Under the pieces are notes generated by a model. That model did not search any database, had not been told where the DNA came from, and was given only the letters and a program-made list of their open reading frames with translations. Shown piece by piece: positions 1 to 9,188 of a stretch of 64,000 nucleotides of DNA. How positions within the stretch are numbered: position 1 is the stretch's first letter; each line of letters opens with the position of its first letter. The DNA is taken from the NCBI RefSeq assembly GCF_013387485.1, contig NZ_JABBXB010000002.1, positions 692,405-756,404 on the forward strand, written 5' to 3'. The stretch comes from Stenotrophomonas sp. SAM-B. GTDB lineage: Bacteria; Pseudomonadota; Gammaproteobacteria; Xanthomonadales; Xanthomonadaceae. The position numbers were made by a program, and so were the translations under genes.

Positions 1-309
1 ATCGCCGGGATGTCGCCCGAGCTGCCGGTCTTCACCCTCAACCCGCAACTGGAACGCGTCTTGCAGGAGTCCACACAGGGCAACGGCGCCGCGCTGGAAC
101 CCGGACTCGCCGAGCGACTGCATCAAAGCCTGGCCGAATGTGTCGGCAAGCAGGAAGCGAAGAACGAGCCCGCGGTCGTGCTGGTGCCCGGCCCGGTACG
201 TGCCGCGCTGGCACGGCTGGTACGCCACAGCGTCCCCTCGCTGTCCGTACTCGCCTACAGCGAGGTGCCCGAGGACAAACGGTTGAAGCTGGTCGGCACG
301 ATCAGTTGA
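1..309 (+). CDS. flhA: FlhA, flagellar type III export gate (C-terminal end only)
   Basis: This is the last 102 codons of flhA, open from the first base and ending with TGA. FlhA is the inner-membrane export gate of the flagellar type III apparatus. The visible part is the end of its cytoplasmic domain, which docks chaperone-substrate complexes. It includes a stretch reading VVLVPGPVRAALARLVR and the typical tail VLAYSEVPEDKRLKLVGTIS. The membrane domain lies upstream of the window. The next gene is flhF, the usual neighbour in polar flagellar clusters, 83 bases away. Identity rests on the tail motif and synteny. Confidence 0.93.
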   Translation: MAGMSPELPVFTLNPQLERVLQESTQGNGAALEPGLAERLHQSLAECVGKQEAKNEPAVVLVPGPVRAALARLVRHSVPSLSVLAYSEVPEDKRLKLVGTIS

Positions 310-392
310 GCCGGACCTCCGACGGCACCGCGACAGAAAACAGACACCTCATTCGATTTCACCGCAGCAGGAAATAAAGGGACTCCCTGACC

Positions 393-2102
393 GTGCAGAC
401 CACCGACAACCAGCGTTTCCCTTCCACCACTCCGCCGCCCCAGTCCCGGTACCACAGCATGAAAATCAAACGCTTCGTCGCCTCCGATATGCGCTCGGCC
501 ATGAACCTGGTGCGCAAGGAACACGGTCCGGACGCAGTGATCCTGTCCAACCGCCGGATCGAGGAAGGCGTCGAGATCGTGGCGGCGGCCAACTACGACG
601 AGAGCGCCGTGCAGCGCGCACTGGAAGCGGCCCGCAAGGACGTCGCCCCGGCGCCGGCACCGCGCCCCCGCAGCGCCGCCGATGCCGTGATCGCCGCCGT
701 GACCCGCCGCAAGGCCCCGGTCGCCACGCCGGAACCGGTGGCCGCCACCACCTCGGCCGTCGCTGCGCTGGCGCGCGCCGCCGTCGGCGCGACCGGCCGT
801 ACGCTCGATTCCGCCAACGAAAGCGTCCCGCAGCGCGGCAGCGATGGCTTCGCCGCCACCCTGGCCCGCGCCGGTGTCAGCCCTGCCGTCAACGAACCGT
901 CGCTGCCGGAGCAGATCTTCGCGCCGTTCAATGTCGAACAGGCCGCCGCCGCTTCGCCGGCCCTGCCGCACGAGGTCGCCGCACCGGCCCCGATCAACCG
1001 CGCCCGCTTCGTCATCGATCCGCCGCTGGAGGAGATGGACGAGACCGCCGTGCCGGCCGCCGCCCTCGCGCCGCTGCCGGTCGTGGCCGCGGCCCTGCCG
1101 CCGGCGCTGCCGATCGCCGCGACCGTCGCCACCGCCGCCAATGAAGCGGCACCGGTCGTGGCCAGCGTGCCGGAACTGATCGTGGTTCCGCGCGACGACG
1201 AAGAGATCCGCCAGCTGCGCCACGAAGTGGCCGGCATGCGCCACGTCATCGAGCGCGAGATGCACCGCTTCACCGACGAACGCCTGCGCGGCTCGCCGGT
1301 CCGCGCCGCCGCGCTGGACCTGATGGACGAGTACGGCTTCGACGCCGGGATCAGCCGCGACGTGGCCATGCAGATTCCGCTGGATACCGAAGCCCACCGC
1401 GGCCGCGGCCTGATGCTGGGCCTGCTCTCCAAGAAGCTGCCGATCGCCCCGGTCGACCCGCTCGAAGCCGGCGGCGTGATCGCCCTGGTCGGCCCCACCG
1501 GCGCCGGCAAGACCACCACCATCGCCAAGCTGGCCTCGCGCTTCGCCGAAGCGCATGCCGCCCGCGACGTCGCCCTGGTCACCACCGACACCGGCCGCAT
1601 CGGCGCCCGCGAACAGCTGTACGGCTTCGGCCGCCAGCTCGGCATCGCGGTCCATGAGGCCAGCAGCGGCAGCGATCTGAACCAGCTGCTGGAGCGCCTG
1701 AAGGACTACAAGCTGGTCCTGATCGACACCGCCGGGCTGGGCCCGCGCGACCGCGCCCTGGCCGCCCAGCTGCAGTGGCTGCGCGCCGCCGAGCAGATCC
1801 GCACCCTGCTGGTGCTGCCGGCCAACACCAGCTTCGGTGACATGGACGAGGTGGTCCGTCGCTTCAGCGCCGCCAACCCGCAGGGCGTGGTGCTGAGCAA
1901 GCTGGACGAGACCGGCCGCTTCGGCACCGCCCTGTCGGTGGCCGTGGATCACCGCCTGCCGATCACCTGGGTCACCGATGGCCAAGACGTTCCCGAAGAC
2001 CTGCACCGTGCCAGTGCGGCCAATCTTGTACTTCGCCTTGAAGATTTGCGCCGCGCGGCCGATATGCCCTGCAACCCGGAGTTGAACCATGCCGTCGCGT
2101 GA
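393..2102 (+). CDS. flhF: FlhF, SRP-like GTPase for polar flagellum placement
   Basis: FlhF is an SRP-family GTPase that marks the pole for flagellar assembly and works against FlhG. The family N-terminus MKIKRFVASDMRSAMNLVR begins at base 459. A GTG start at 393 would add 22 residues and has a purine-rich AAAGGGA upstream; the ATG at 459 has no clear ribosome site, so the start is open. A long Ala/Pro-rich linker fills about residues 85-270. The GTPase domain has the P-loop GPTGAGKTTT at about residue 367 and DTAG at about 445 (counting from the GTG). The 3' end overlaps flhG by 14 bases. Confidence 0.95.
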   Translation: MQTTDNQRFPSTTPPPQSRYHSMKIKRFVASDMRSAMNLVRKEHGPDAVILSNRRIEEGVEIVAAANYDESAVQRALEAARKDVAPAPAPRPRSAADAVIAAVTRRKAPVATPEPVAATTSAVAALARAAVGATGRTLDSANESVPQRGSDGFAATLARAGVSPAVNEPSLPEQIFAPFNVEQAAAASPALPHEVAAPAPINRARFVIDPPLEEMDETAVPAAALAPLPVVAAALPPALPIAATVATAANEAAPVVASVPELIVVPRDDEEIRQLRHEVAGMRHVIEREMHRFTDERLRGSPVRAAALDLMDEYGFDAGISRDVAMQIPLDTEAHRGRGLMLGLLSKKLPIAPVDPLEAGGVIALVGPTGAGKTTTIAKLASRFAEAHAARDVALVTTDTGRIGAREQLYGFGRQLGIAVHEASSGSDLNQLLERLKDYKLVLIDTAGLGPRDRALAAQLQWLRAAEQIRTLLVLPANTSFGDMDEVVRRFSAANPQGVVLSKLDETGRFGTALSVAVDHRLPITWVTDGQDVPEDLHRASAANLVLRLEDLRRAADMPCNPELNHAVA

Positions 2103-2976
2103 GTACGCCAAGCTGACCAAGACCTTCCCGTTGTCGGCTACCCGAAGCCAGCCGCTGGGCCCGGTCCGCACCATCGCCGTCACCGGCGGCAAGGGCGGCG
2201 TGGGCAAAACGAACGTTTCGGCCAATCTGGCCGTGGCGCTGGCCGACATGGGCAAACGCACGCTGCTGCTGGACGCCGACCTCGGCCTGGCCAACATCGA
2301 CGTGATCCTGGGCCTGCAGCCGAGGGTGACCCTGGCCGACCTCGTCGCCGGGCGCTGCACCCTGGAAGAAGTGATCATGGAAGGCCCCGGTGGCGTGCTG
2401 GTGGTCCCGGCCGCGTCCGGCCGCCGCCACATGGCCGAACTGCAGCCGGCCGAGCACGTCGGCCTGGTCAATGTGTTCTCCGAGCTCGAACGCGAGCTGG
2501 ACATCATGATCGTGGACACCGCCGCCGGCATCACCGATGGCGTGCTGACCTTCTGCCAGGCCGCGCAGGACACCGTGGTGGTGGTCTGCGATGAGCCGGC
2601 CTCGATCACCGATGCCTACGCGCTGATCAAGGTGCTCTCACGCGAACGCGGCGTGGATCGCATCCAGGTCGTGGCCAACATGGTCCGCGACCCGAACGAA
2701 GGTCGCGTGCTGTACGAAAAACTGACCCGCGTCTGCGACAAGTTCCTCGCCGATGTCTCGCTGAACTACCTGGGCTGCGTGCCGCAGGACGACTGGCTGC
2801 GCCTGTCGGTGCAGCGCCAGCAGCCGGTGGTGAAAGCCTATCCGTCCAGCCCGTCGGCGCTGGCATTGACCGAAATCGCGCGCCGTACCGCGCGCTGGCA
2901 GGCCCCGACCGAGCCGCGTGGCGGGGTCGAGTTCTTCCTCGAACGCATCCTCAAGCAACGCGGGGTGACGGTATGA
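2089..2976 (+). CDS. flhG: FlhG/FleN, MinD-like ATPase controlling flagellar number
   Basis: This 295-residue MinD/ParA-family ATPase limits flagellar number, antagonises FlhF, and in pseudomonads also restrains the master regulator FleQ. It has the deviant Walker A motif GGKGGVGKTNVS near residue 30, the DADLGLANID motif, and a Walker B-like IVDTAAG. The short tail ahead of the Walker A motif fits FlhG rather than chromosomal ParA. It overlaps flhF by 14 bases and its ATGA stop overlaps the fliA start, so the three genes are translationally coupled. Confidence 0.95.
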   Translation: MPSREYAKLTKTFPLSATRSQPLGPVRTIAVTGGKGGVGKTNVSANLAVALADMGKRTLLLDADLGLANIDVILGLQPRVTLADLVAGRCTLEEVIMEGPGGVLVVPAASGRRHMAELQPAEHVGLVNVFSELERELDIMIVDTAAGITDGVLTFCQAAQDTVVVVCDEPASITDAYALIKVLSRERGVDRIQVVANMVRDPNEGRVLYEKLTRVCDKFLADVSLNYLGCVPQDDWLRLSVQRQQPVVKAYPSSPSALALTEIARRTARWQAPTEPRGGVEFFLERILKQRGVTV

Positions 2977-3719
2977 AGGGCGCAGCACAATACAAAGAAG
3001 TCCAGCGGACCGCGGCCAACGAGTGCATTGCCCAGCACTCCGACCTGGTCCGCCGCATCGCCCACCATCTGGCGGCACGCCTGCCGGCCAGCGTGGAGGT
3101 CGATGACCTGATCCAGGCCGGCATGATGGGCCTGATCGAGGCCTCGCGCAGCTACGACGCCGACCAGGGCGCCTCGTTCGAAACCTATGCCTCGATCCGC
3201 ATCCGCGGCTCGATGATCGACGAGATCCGCCGCGGCGACTGGGTACCGCGCTCGGTACACCGCCGTGCCCGCGATGCCGCCGCGACCATCCGCCGGCTGG
3301 AGCAGAGCACCGGCCGCGCCGCCAGCGCCACCGAAGTAGCGGCCGCGATGGACATGCCGTTGCCCGACTACCTGCGCCTGATGGAGGACGCCTCGCGCGG
3401 TCAGGTGCTGAGCCTGGAATCGCGGATCGAAGACCAGGGCGAGCTGGATACCGTCGCCCAGGGCGGCCCGACCCCGCAGCAGGTACTGGAGCGCGGTGAG
3501 TTCGGGCGCGAGCTGGGCAACGCGATCGGCCTGCTGCCCGAGCGCGAACAGCTGGTGCTCTCGCTGTACTACGAGCAGGAACTGAACCTGAAAGAGATCG
3601 GTGCCGTGTTGGGTGTCAGCGAATCGCGCGTGTGCCAGATCCATGGCCAGGCCGTGCTGCGCCTGCGGGGCCGGCTGAAGATCTTCGAGGCGGCAGACGC
3701 CGGCCTCGAGAACCATTGA
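2973..3719 (+). CDS. fliA: FliA, flagellar sigma-28 factor
   Basis: FliA directs RNA polymerase to late flagellar and chemotaxis promoters. The 248-residue protein has sigma region 2 ([15 protein letters not shown], then [19 protein letters not shown] and [12 protein letters not shown]), region 3, and region 4 ([37 protein letters not shown]). The length is normal for the family. It starts inside the flhG stop (ATGA). Several promoters matching its consensus occur downstream in this window, so its likely targets are local. In related bacteria its activity is held down by FlgM, which is not seen here. Confidence 0.96.
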   Translation: MKGAAQYKEVQRTAANECIAQHSDLVRRIAHHLAARLPASVEVDDLIQAGMMGLIEASRSYDADQGASFETYASIRIRGSMIDEIRRGDWVPRSVHRRARDAAATIRRLEQSTGRAASATEVAAAMDMPLPDYLRLMEDASRGQVLSLESRIEDQGELDTVAQGGPTPQQVLERGEFGRELGNAIGLLPEREQLVLSLYYEQELNLKEIGAVLGVSESRVCQIHGQAVLRLRGRLKIFEAADAGLENH

Positions 3720-3735
3720 AATCGAGGAAAGTGCT

Positions 3736-4128
3736 TTGAACAAGAACATGCGTATCCTGATCGTCGACGACTTCTCGACCATGCGTCGTATCGTCAAGAA
3801 CCTGCTGGGCGACCTGGGCTTCACCAATACGGCCGAAGCCGAGGACGGGCATGCCGCGCTGGCGATGTTGCAGAGCCAGCCGTTCGATTTCGTGGTCACC
3901 GACTGGAACATGCCGGTGATGACCGGCATCGACCTGCTCAAGGCCGTGCGTGCCGACGCCAAGCTCAAGACCCTGCCGGTGCTGATGGTGACCGCTGAAG
4001 CCAAGCGCGAGCAGATCATCGAAGCGGCACAGGCCGGCGTCAACGGCTACATCATCAAGCCGTTCACCGCCCAGACCCTGGAAGAAAAGCTCGGCAAGAT
4101 CTTCGAACGCCTGGCGGCGAGCGCCTGA
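3736..4128 (+). CDS. cheY: CheY, flagellar switch response regulator
   Basis: This is a single receiver domain that binds FliM when phosphorylated by CheA. It has the DD pair in [12 protein letters not shown], the phospho-acceptor Asp at residue 56 in TDWNMP, the Thr in MVTAEA, and the Lys in IIKPF, so all catalytic residues are present. The TTG start at 3736 is preceded by GAGGAAA at a good distance, and gives 130 residues; an ATG four codons later would also keep the full domain. The next gene, cheZ, starts on the last base of its stop codon. Confidence 0.94.
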   Translation: MNKNMRILIVDDFSTMRRIVKNLLGDLGFTNTAEAEDGHAALAMLQSQPFDFVVTDWNMPVMTGIDLLKAVRADAKLKTLPVLMVTAEAKREQIIEAAQAGVNGYIIKPFTAQTLEEKLGKIFERLAASA

Positions 4129-4742
4129 TGGAGACCCTGAGCGACAAATCCGCGCTGGTGCAGCGCCTGCAGGACGCCCTGGCCGCGCTGGAAAGTGGCG
4201 ACGAAGCCGGTTGGCGCCGGGAAATCGACGCCCTCGCCGCGCTGCGCACGCAGCCGATGATGGCCGGCCTGAACCGCCTGGCCCGCGAGCTCGGCCAAGC
4301 CCTGGGCGAGCTGCCCAGCCTGCCCAGCGAAGCCGGCGAGCTGGATGACGCCTGCGCGCGCCTGGACCACGTGGTGGCGATGACCGAACAGGCCACCCAC
4401 CGCACCCTGGACCTGGCCGAGGAATGCCGCTCGCTCACCGAGCAGCTGCGCGCCAACGGGTTGACGGCCGACCAGGGCCAGCAGCTGGACCGGATCCGCC
4501 ACAACCTCACCGAAATCGCGCTGACGCAGAGCTATCAGGACCTCACCGGGCAGATCATCCGCCGCGTGGTCGGGATCGTGCGTCGCGTGCACGAGGGCTT
4601 CAGTGCGCTCGGCCTGCCGCCGCAGGACGACGAAAAGAAGCGCGACAACAACGGCCTGGCCGGCCCGGCCGTGAACGGCCTGGATCGCCACGCGGTGTCA
4701 CAGAACGACGCCGACGACCTGCTATCGGACCTGGGACTGTAA
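4128..4742 (+). CDS. cheZ: CheZ, CheY-P phosphatase
   Basis: CheZ speeds dephosphorylation of CheY-P. The 204-residue, mostly helical protein has the conserved catalytic region TQSYQDLTGQIIRRVV with the key Gln in SYQDLTGQ. The acidic C-terminal peptide DADDLLSDLGL is the tethering helix that docks on CheY. It starts one base inside the cheY stop and ends five bases before cheA, so the three genes sit in one transcription unit. CheZ next to cheY and cheA is typical of polar-flagellar clusters. Confidence 0.93.
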   Translation: METLSDKSALVQRLQDALAALESGDEAGWRREIDALAALRTQPMMAGLNRLARELGQALGELPSLPSEAGELDDACARLDHVVAMTEQATHRTLDLAEECRSLTEQLRANGLTADQGQQLDRIRHNLTEIALTQSYQDLTGQIIRRVVGIVRRVHEGFSALGLPPQDDEKKRDNNGLAGPAVNGLDRHAVSQNDADDLLSDLGL

Positions 4743-4747
4743 CGCTC

Positions 4748-6577
4748 ATGAGTGCTGTTCCAGACGATATCGCCGCCGACTTCATCCTCGAGGCCCAGGA
4801 AATCCTGGACCGCCTCGGCGAACAGCTGGTGTCGCTGGAGCAGGCGCCCCAGGACACCGACCAGCTCAACGCCGTGTTCCGCGGCTTCCACACGCTCAAG
4901 GGCGGTGCCGGCTTCCTCGGCATCCAGGCGATGGTCGAGCTGTGCCACGCTGCCGAGGAAACCCTCGGCATGGCACGCTCCGGCCAGGCCACGCTGCAGG
5001 CCCACCACTTCGATGCGGCCCAGCAGTCGCTGGATTACCTGCAGTCGATGCTTGATTCGGTCTCGGCCGGCACCGAGCCGGGCTATGCCCCGCCGGAGCT
5101 GATCGCCCAGTTCGACGTCAATGGGCCGGCCACGCCGGCGCCTGCGGCCGCCAACACGGCGAGCAGCGGCGGCGAGATGATCACCGATGATGAGTTCGAA
5201 GCGTTGCTCGACCAGTTGCATGGCGGTGCCGCACCGACCGCCATCGCGGCCCCGAAGAAAGATGACGGCCTGATCGGCGAGGACGAGTTTGAAGCCCTGC
5301 TCGACCAGCTGCACGGTGGCGCCGTTCCCGGTGCCAAGGCCGTCGCCGCCGCACCCGCTCCGCGTGCCGTGGCCGCCCCGGCAGCGCCGATGGCCAAGCC
5401 AGCGCCGGCCAAACCGGTTGCCGAAGCCGAACACACCGTGCGCGTGGATACCAAGCGCCTGGATGCCATCGTCAACCTGATCGGCGAACTCGTGCTGTCG
5501 CGCAACCGGCTCAAGACCCTGCGCGCGCGCCTGCACGATGAAGAACTCGACCGCGCCGTGTCCACCCTGGACATCGCCACCGCGCGCCTGCAGTCGGCAG
5601 TCATGCGCACCCGCATGCAGCCGGTCGGCAAGGTGTTCTCGCGCTTCCCCAAGGTGGCCCGCGATGTCGCGCGTTCGCTCAAGAAGGAAGTCGAGCTGGA
5701 GCTGATCGGCGCGGAAACCGAACTCGACCGCAACCTGGTCGAGGCGCTGGCCGATCCGCTGGTGCACCTGGTCCGCAACGCGATCGACCACGGCGTGGAG
5801 ATGCCGGACCTGCGCGAGGCACAGGGCAAGCCGCGCAGCGGCCATGTGCGGCTCTCGGCCCAGCAGGAAGGCGACTACGTCAGCATCGAAGTGCAGGACG
5901 ACGGCGCCGGCATCGATCCCGAACGCCTGCGCCAGAAGGCGCGCGAGAAGGGCTTGATCGACCCCGAAGCCGCCGCCCGCCTCAGCAGCGAGGAGTGCCT
6001 GCACCTGGTGTTCCTGCCCGGCTTCTCGACCAAGCAGCAGGTCACCGACATCTCCGGCCGCGGCGTGGGCATGGACGTGGTCCAGTCGCGCATCCGCGAG
6101 CTGAGCGGCCAGATCCAGATCCAGTCCGAGCTCGGCCGTGGCAGCCGCTTCATGATCCGCGTGCCGCTCACCCTGGCGATCCTGCCGACCCTGCTGGTGC
6201 AGGCCGGCGAGGACGTCTACGCCCTGCCCCTGGCCCGCGTGATGGAGGTGCTGCATGCCCCCAACACCTCGCTGGGCTGGTTCGATGGCCGTGCCGTGCT
6301 GGACCGCAAGTCGCACACGCTGGCCCTGGTCGACCTGCGCCATTGGCTCGATGTGGAGCCGATGCCGTCCTCGCTGCTGACCATCGTGGTGCTGCAGGCC
6401 GGTGAAGCCCGCTTCGGCCTGGTGGTCGATCAGGTGCGTGGCCGCGAGGAAGTGGTGATCAAGCCACTGCCCAAGGCCCTGCGCGGGCTGCGCGGCTATG
6501 CCGGCGCCACCCTGATCGGCGACGGTCGGATGGCACTGATCCTGGACGTGGACGGGCTGCGCACCCACCACGATTGA
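4748..6577 (+). CDS. cheA: CheA, chemotaxis histidine kinase (flagellar cluster copy)
   Basis: CheA autophosphorylates in response to receptor arrays and passes phosphate to CheY and CheB. The 609-residue protein has a P1 Hpt domain with His48 in FHTLKGG, a P3 dimerisation helix, a P4 ATPase (VRNAIDHG, DDGAGID, GRGVGMDVV) and a C-terminal P5 CheW-like domain. There is no obvious P2 domain. In its place an Ala/Pro linker carries two copies of DEFEALLDQLHGG at about residues 148-160 and 179-191. The open frame continues far upstream through cheZ, but the ATG at 4748 gives the family N-terminus. Confidence 0.95.
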   Translation: MSAVPDDIAADFILEAQEILDRLGEQLVSLEQAPQDTDQLNAVFRGFHTLKGGAGFLGIQAMVELCHAAEETLGMARSGQATLQAHHFDAAQQSLDYLQSMLDSVSAGTEPGYAPPELIAQFDVNGPATPAPAAANTASSGGEMITDDEFEALLDQLHGGAAPTAIAAPKKDDGLIGEDEFEALLDQLHGGAVPGAKAVAAAPAPRAVAAPAAPMAKPAPAKPVAEAEHTVRVDTKRLDAIVNLIGELVLSRNRLKTLRARLHDEELDRAVSTLDIATARLQSAVMRTRMQPVGKVFSRFPKVARDVARSLKKEVELELIGAETELDRNLVEALADPLVHLVRNAIDHGVEMPDLREAQGKPRSGHVRLSAQQEGDYVSIEVQDDGAGIDPERLRQKAREKGLIDPEAAARLSSEECLHLVFLPGFSTKQQVTDISGRGVGMDVVQSRIRELSGQIQIQSELGRGSRFMIRVPLTLAILPTLLVQAGEDVYALPLARVMEVLHAPNTSLGWFDGRAVLDRKSHTLALVDLRHWLDVEPMPSSLLTIVVLQAGEARFGLVVDQVRGREEVVIKPLPKALRGLRGYAGATLIGDGRMALILDVDGLRTHHD

Positions 6578-6622
6578 CCCTGTGAAAGTGTGACCGCCGC
6601 ATCACTGGATTCCTTCGGCGTC

Positions 6623-6649
6623 TCAAGTCCCATTCACACAAGCCGATAA
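6623..6649 (+). promoter_or_regulatory. Sigma-28 (FliA) promoter for motC
   Basis: TCAA at 6623-6626, a 15-base spacer, then a perfect GCCGATAA at 6642-6649, matching the FliA consensus. The -10 element ends only seven bases before the motC ATG at 6657, so a transcript from it would have almost no leader. Confidence 0.75.
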
Positions 6650-6656
6650 CGGACCC

Positions 6657-7397
6657 ATGGACAGACTCAGCCTCATTGGACTTTTCCTCGCCTTGGCCTC
6701 ACTGGTCGGCGGCAGCATCCTCAAGGGGGCCGGTCTGGCGTCGCTGTGGTCGCCGGCCGCCTTCGTGATCGTCATCGTCGGCACCATCGCCTCGATCCTG
6801 CTGCATACCTCGCCGGCCGTGTTCAAGCACGCCTTCAAGATCGTGCGCTGGGTGATCCTGCCGCCGAGCAGCGACCGCCGCGAGCTGATCCAGCAGATCG
6901 TGGAGTGGAGCAACATCGCCCGCCGCCAGGGCCTGCTCGGCCTGGAAGCCCAGGTCGACGCCCAGGACGATCCGTTCCTGCGCAAAGGCCTGCAGCTGCT
7001 GGTCGACGGCGTGGAGCCGGAGACCATCCGGCACATGATGGAAATCGAGCTGAGCAGCCAGGAGAGCCAGGATCTGGCCGCCTCCAAGGTGTTCGAGGGC
7101 ATGGGCATCTATGCGCCGACCCTGGGCATCATCGGCGCCGTGCTCGGCCTGATCGCGGTGATGAAGAACCTCGCCGACCCGAGCAAGCTCGGCCACGGCA
7201 TCGCCGCGGCCTTCACCGCCACCATCTACGGCATCGCCTCGGCCAACCTGCTGTTCCTGCCGGTGTCGGCCAAGCTCAAGAGCGTGATCCACCACAACAG
7301 CCGCGACCGCGAGATGATCATCGAAGGCCTGATCTCGATCGCCCAGGGTGAGAACCCGCGCAACATCGAAACCAACCTGTCCGGGTTCCTGCACTGA
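6657..7397 (+). CDS. motC: MotC, MotA/PomA-type stator subunit
   Basis: This is the proton-channel stator subunit that forms a ring around the MotB-type partner and pushes the rotor. The 246-residue protein has four membrane segments: two near the N-terminus (LIGLFLALASLVGG, AAFVIVIVGTIAS), a large cytoplasmic loop, and two near residues 150-205. The family motif APTLGIIGAVLGLI is present. It is nearer to the MotC/PomA group than to E. coli MotA. It is followed directly by motD. A sigma-28 promoter lies immediately upstream. Confidence 0.94.
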   Translation: MDRLSLIGLFLALASLVGGSILKGAGLASLWSPAAFVIVIVGTIASILLHTSPAVFKHAFKIVRWVILPPSSDRRELIQQIVEWSNIARRQGLLGLEAQVDAQDDPFLRKGLQLLVDGVEPETIRHMMEIELSSQESQDLAASKVFEGMGIYAPTLGIIGAVLGLIAVMKNLADPSKLGHGIAAAFTATIYGIASANLLFLPVSAKLKSVIHHNSRDREMIIEGLISIAQGENPRNIETNLSGFLH

Positions 7398-7398
7398 C

Positions 7399-8400
7399 AT
7401 GGCCCGTCGCAAGCACCACGAAGAACATGCCAACCATGAGGCCTGGGCGATCCCCTATGCCGACCTCATGACGCTGCTGCTCGCCTTCTTCGTGGTGATG
7501 TACGCCATCTCCTCGCTCAACGAAGGCAAGTACCGGATCATGGCCGATGCGCTGACCACCGCGTTCGGCGGCGCGCCGCGCACGATCAATCCGGTCCAGG
7601 TCGGCAACCAGCAGGTCCAGGGCGGCGGCTGGGACAGCCCCTCGGTGATCAGGGCCGGCACCAAGATCGGCCCCTCCGCACCGGCGCCGACCAACGACCC
7701 GACCCTGTTGCCGGCGATGGCCTCGCAGATGCGCATGCCGGTCTCGATCCGCAACCAGGAGCAGCTGCAGCGTGCCGAGCGCCAGCTCAACGGCATCGCC
7801 GACAAGCTCACCGCCACGCTGGCCCCGCTGATCGAACGCGGGATGATCACCGTGCGCCGCACCGAGCTGTGGATCGAGGTCGAGATCAACAGCGACATCC
7901 TGTTCCCGACCGGTTCGGCCACGCTGGACGTGCATGCACGCGACACCCTCTCCAAACTGGCCGAAGTGCTGCGCGATGCGCCCAATGGCGTGCGCGTGGA
8001 AGGCCACACCGACAACATCCCGATCGCCACCTCGCTGTTCCCGTCCAACTGGGAACTCTCGGCCGGGCGCGCGGCCAGCGTGGTGCATCTGTTCGCCGAC
8101 CAGGGCCTGCAGCCGGCACGGCTGGCGATGGTCGGCTATGGCCAGTTCCGCCCCCGCGAAGACAACGCCAGCGCCGAAGGCCGCAACCGCAACCGGCGGG
8201 TGATGGTGATCATCCTGGCCGATACCGCGCAGGGCATCGACCCGATCACCGACCGGCTCAGTGCCGATGCCGACGCCGCCGATGCCGCCAAGGCACCTGC
8301 CGCTGGCGCCCCTGTTACCCCCATCGCACCGGTGCAATTGCCACCGGTGCCGGCCGGCAGCCGCGTTGGCGCCGCCGTTCCGCCCGCAATGAAGGAGTGA
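7399..8400 (+). CDS. motD: MotD, MotB/PomB-type stator subunit
   Basis: This is the peptidoglycan-anchored stator subunit. The 333-residue protein starts at 7399, one base after the motC stop, with a short cytoplasmic tail, then the single membrane helix AIPYADLMTLLLAFFVVMYA, where the Asp is the proton-binding residue. A C-terminal OmpA-like domain (about residues 150-275; VEGHTDNIPI, NWELSAGRAASV, GYGQFRP) binds peptidoglycan. The last 55 residues are a low-complexity Ala/Pro tail. With MotC it forms the second stator type found in pseudomonads and xanthomonads. Confidence 0.94.
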   Translation: MARRKHHEEHANHEAWAIPYADLMTLLLAFFVVMYAISSLNEGKYRIMADALTTAFGGAPRTINPVQVGNQQVQGGGWDSPSVIRAGTKIGPSAPAPTNDPTLLPAMASQMRMPVSIRNQEQLQRAERQLNGIADKLTATLAPLIERGMITVRRTELWIEVEINSDILFPTGSATLDVHARDTLSKLAEVLRDAPNGVRVEGHTDNIPIATSLFPSNWELSAGRAASVVHLFADQGLQPARLAMVGYGQFRPREDNASAEGRNRNRRVMVIILADTAQGIDPITDRLSADADAADAAKAPAAGAPVTPIAPVQLPPVPAGSRVGAAVPPAMKE

Positions 8401-8405
8401 ACCGC

Positions 8406-9188
8406 ATGCGTATCTGGGCTGTTGCCAATCAGAAAGGCGGCGTGGGCAAGACCACCACGACGCTCGCGCTCGGCCGTGGCCTGGCCGCGCAGGGCCACCG
8501 CGTGCTGTTGATCGATCTGGATCCGCATTCGTCGCTCACCCGCGCCTTCGGCGTCGCGCTGGATCCCCCGCCGCAGGGCGTACTGGAACTGTTCGGCGCG
8601 CCGCCGGCCGAGCTCTCCACCCTCGCCCACCCCAGCGACATTCCGGGCCTGGACTACGTGTGCGCACAGGCGGCCCTGGCCACCCTGGAACGCCGCAGCG
8701 CCAACCAGCCGGGCCTCGGCCTGGCCCTGCAGAATGCGCTCGGCCGCCACCAGGGCCAGCATGACTACATCCTGCTCGACTGCGCGCCGACCCTGGGCCT
8801 GTTGATGATCAACGCACTGGCCGCGGCCGACCGCCTGATCATCCCGACCCAGGCCGAGCCGCTGGCACTGCACGGACTGGACGGCATGGTCCGTACCGGC
8901 GAGATGGTGGAGCGCTCGCGCCGCCGCCCCCTGCCGATGTCGATCCTGCCCACCTTGTTCGACCGCCGCACGCGCGCCGGCAACGAAACCGTCAAGCAGA
9001 TGCAGGACAAGCACGGCCACCGCGTCTGGGAAGATGCGATCCCGGTCGATACCCGCATCTGCAACGCCGCCAGCCTGACCGTGCCGGCGCAGTCCGGGGA
9101 TTACCCCGGCCGCGGCCTGGCGGCCTATCGTCGCGCACTGGAATGGATCCTGGCCGACGACGCGCAGCAGATGGAGCGCGCGGCATGA
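8406..9188 (+). CDS. parC: ParC-like ParA-family ATPase for chemotaxis array positioning
   Basis: This is a ParA/Soj-type ATPase of 260 residues with the deviant Walker A motif QKGGVGKTTTT at residues 8-18, DLDPHSS and LLDCAPTLG. In Vibrio and Pseudomonas the homologue ParC places chemotaxis arrays at the old pole. The position, after motD and overlapping a CheW-like parP gene by ATGA, is that of parC rather than of a chromosome-partition ParA. The start at 8406 gives the motif at the normal place; the open frame runs upstream through motD in another frame and is not used. Confidence 0.88.
   Translation: MRIWAVANQKGGVGKTTTTLALGRGLAAQGHRVLLIDLDPHSSLTRAFGVALDPPPQGVLELFGAPPAELSTLAHPSDIPGLDYVCAQAALATLERRSANQPGLGLALQNALGRHQGQHDYILLDCAPTLGLLMINALAAADRLIIPTQAEPLALHGLDGMVRTGEMVERSRRRPLPMSILPTLFDRRTRAGNETVKQMQDKHGHRVWEDAIPVDTRICNAASLTVPAQSGDYPGRGLAAYRRALEWILADDAQQMERAA

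Noticed and set aside
255..2609. Long open frame of 784 codons on the - strand over flhF and flhG
   Set aside because: It is a shadow of GC-rich coding sequence on the other strand: low-complexity Gly/Arg/Gln-rich product, no domain, and it opposes two clear genes.
4535..6571. 678-codon open frame on the - strand over cheA
   Set aside because: Antisense to a well-supported gene, His/Gln/Gly-rich composition, no recognisable fold.
8406..9188. Chromosome-partition ParA
   Set aside because: No parB or parS nearby; the gene overlaps a CheW-like parP gene inside a motility operon.
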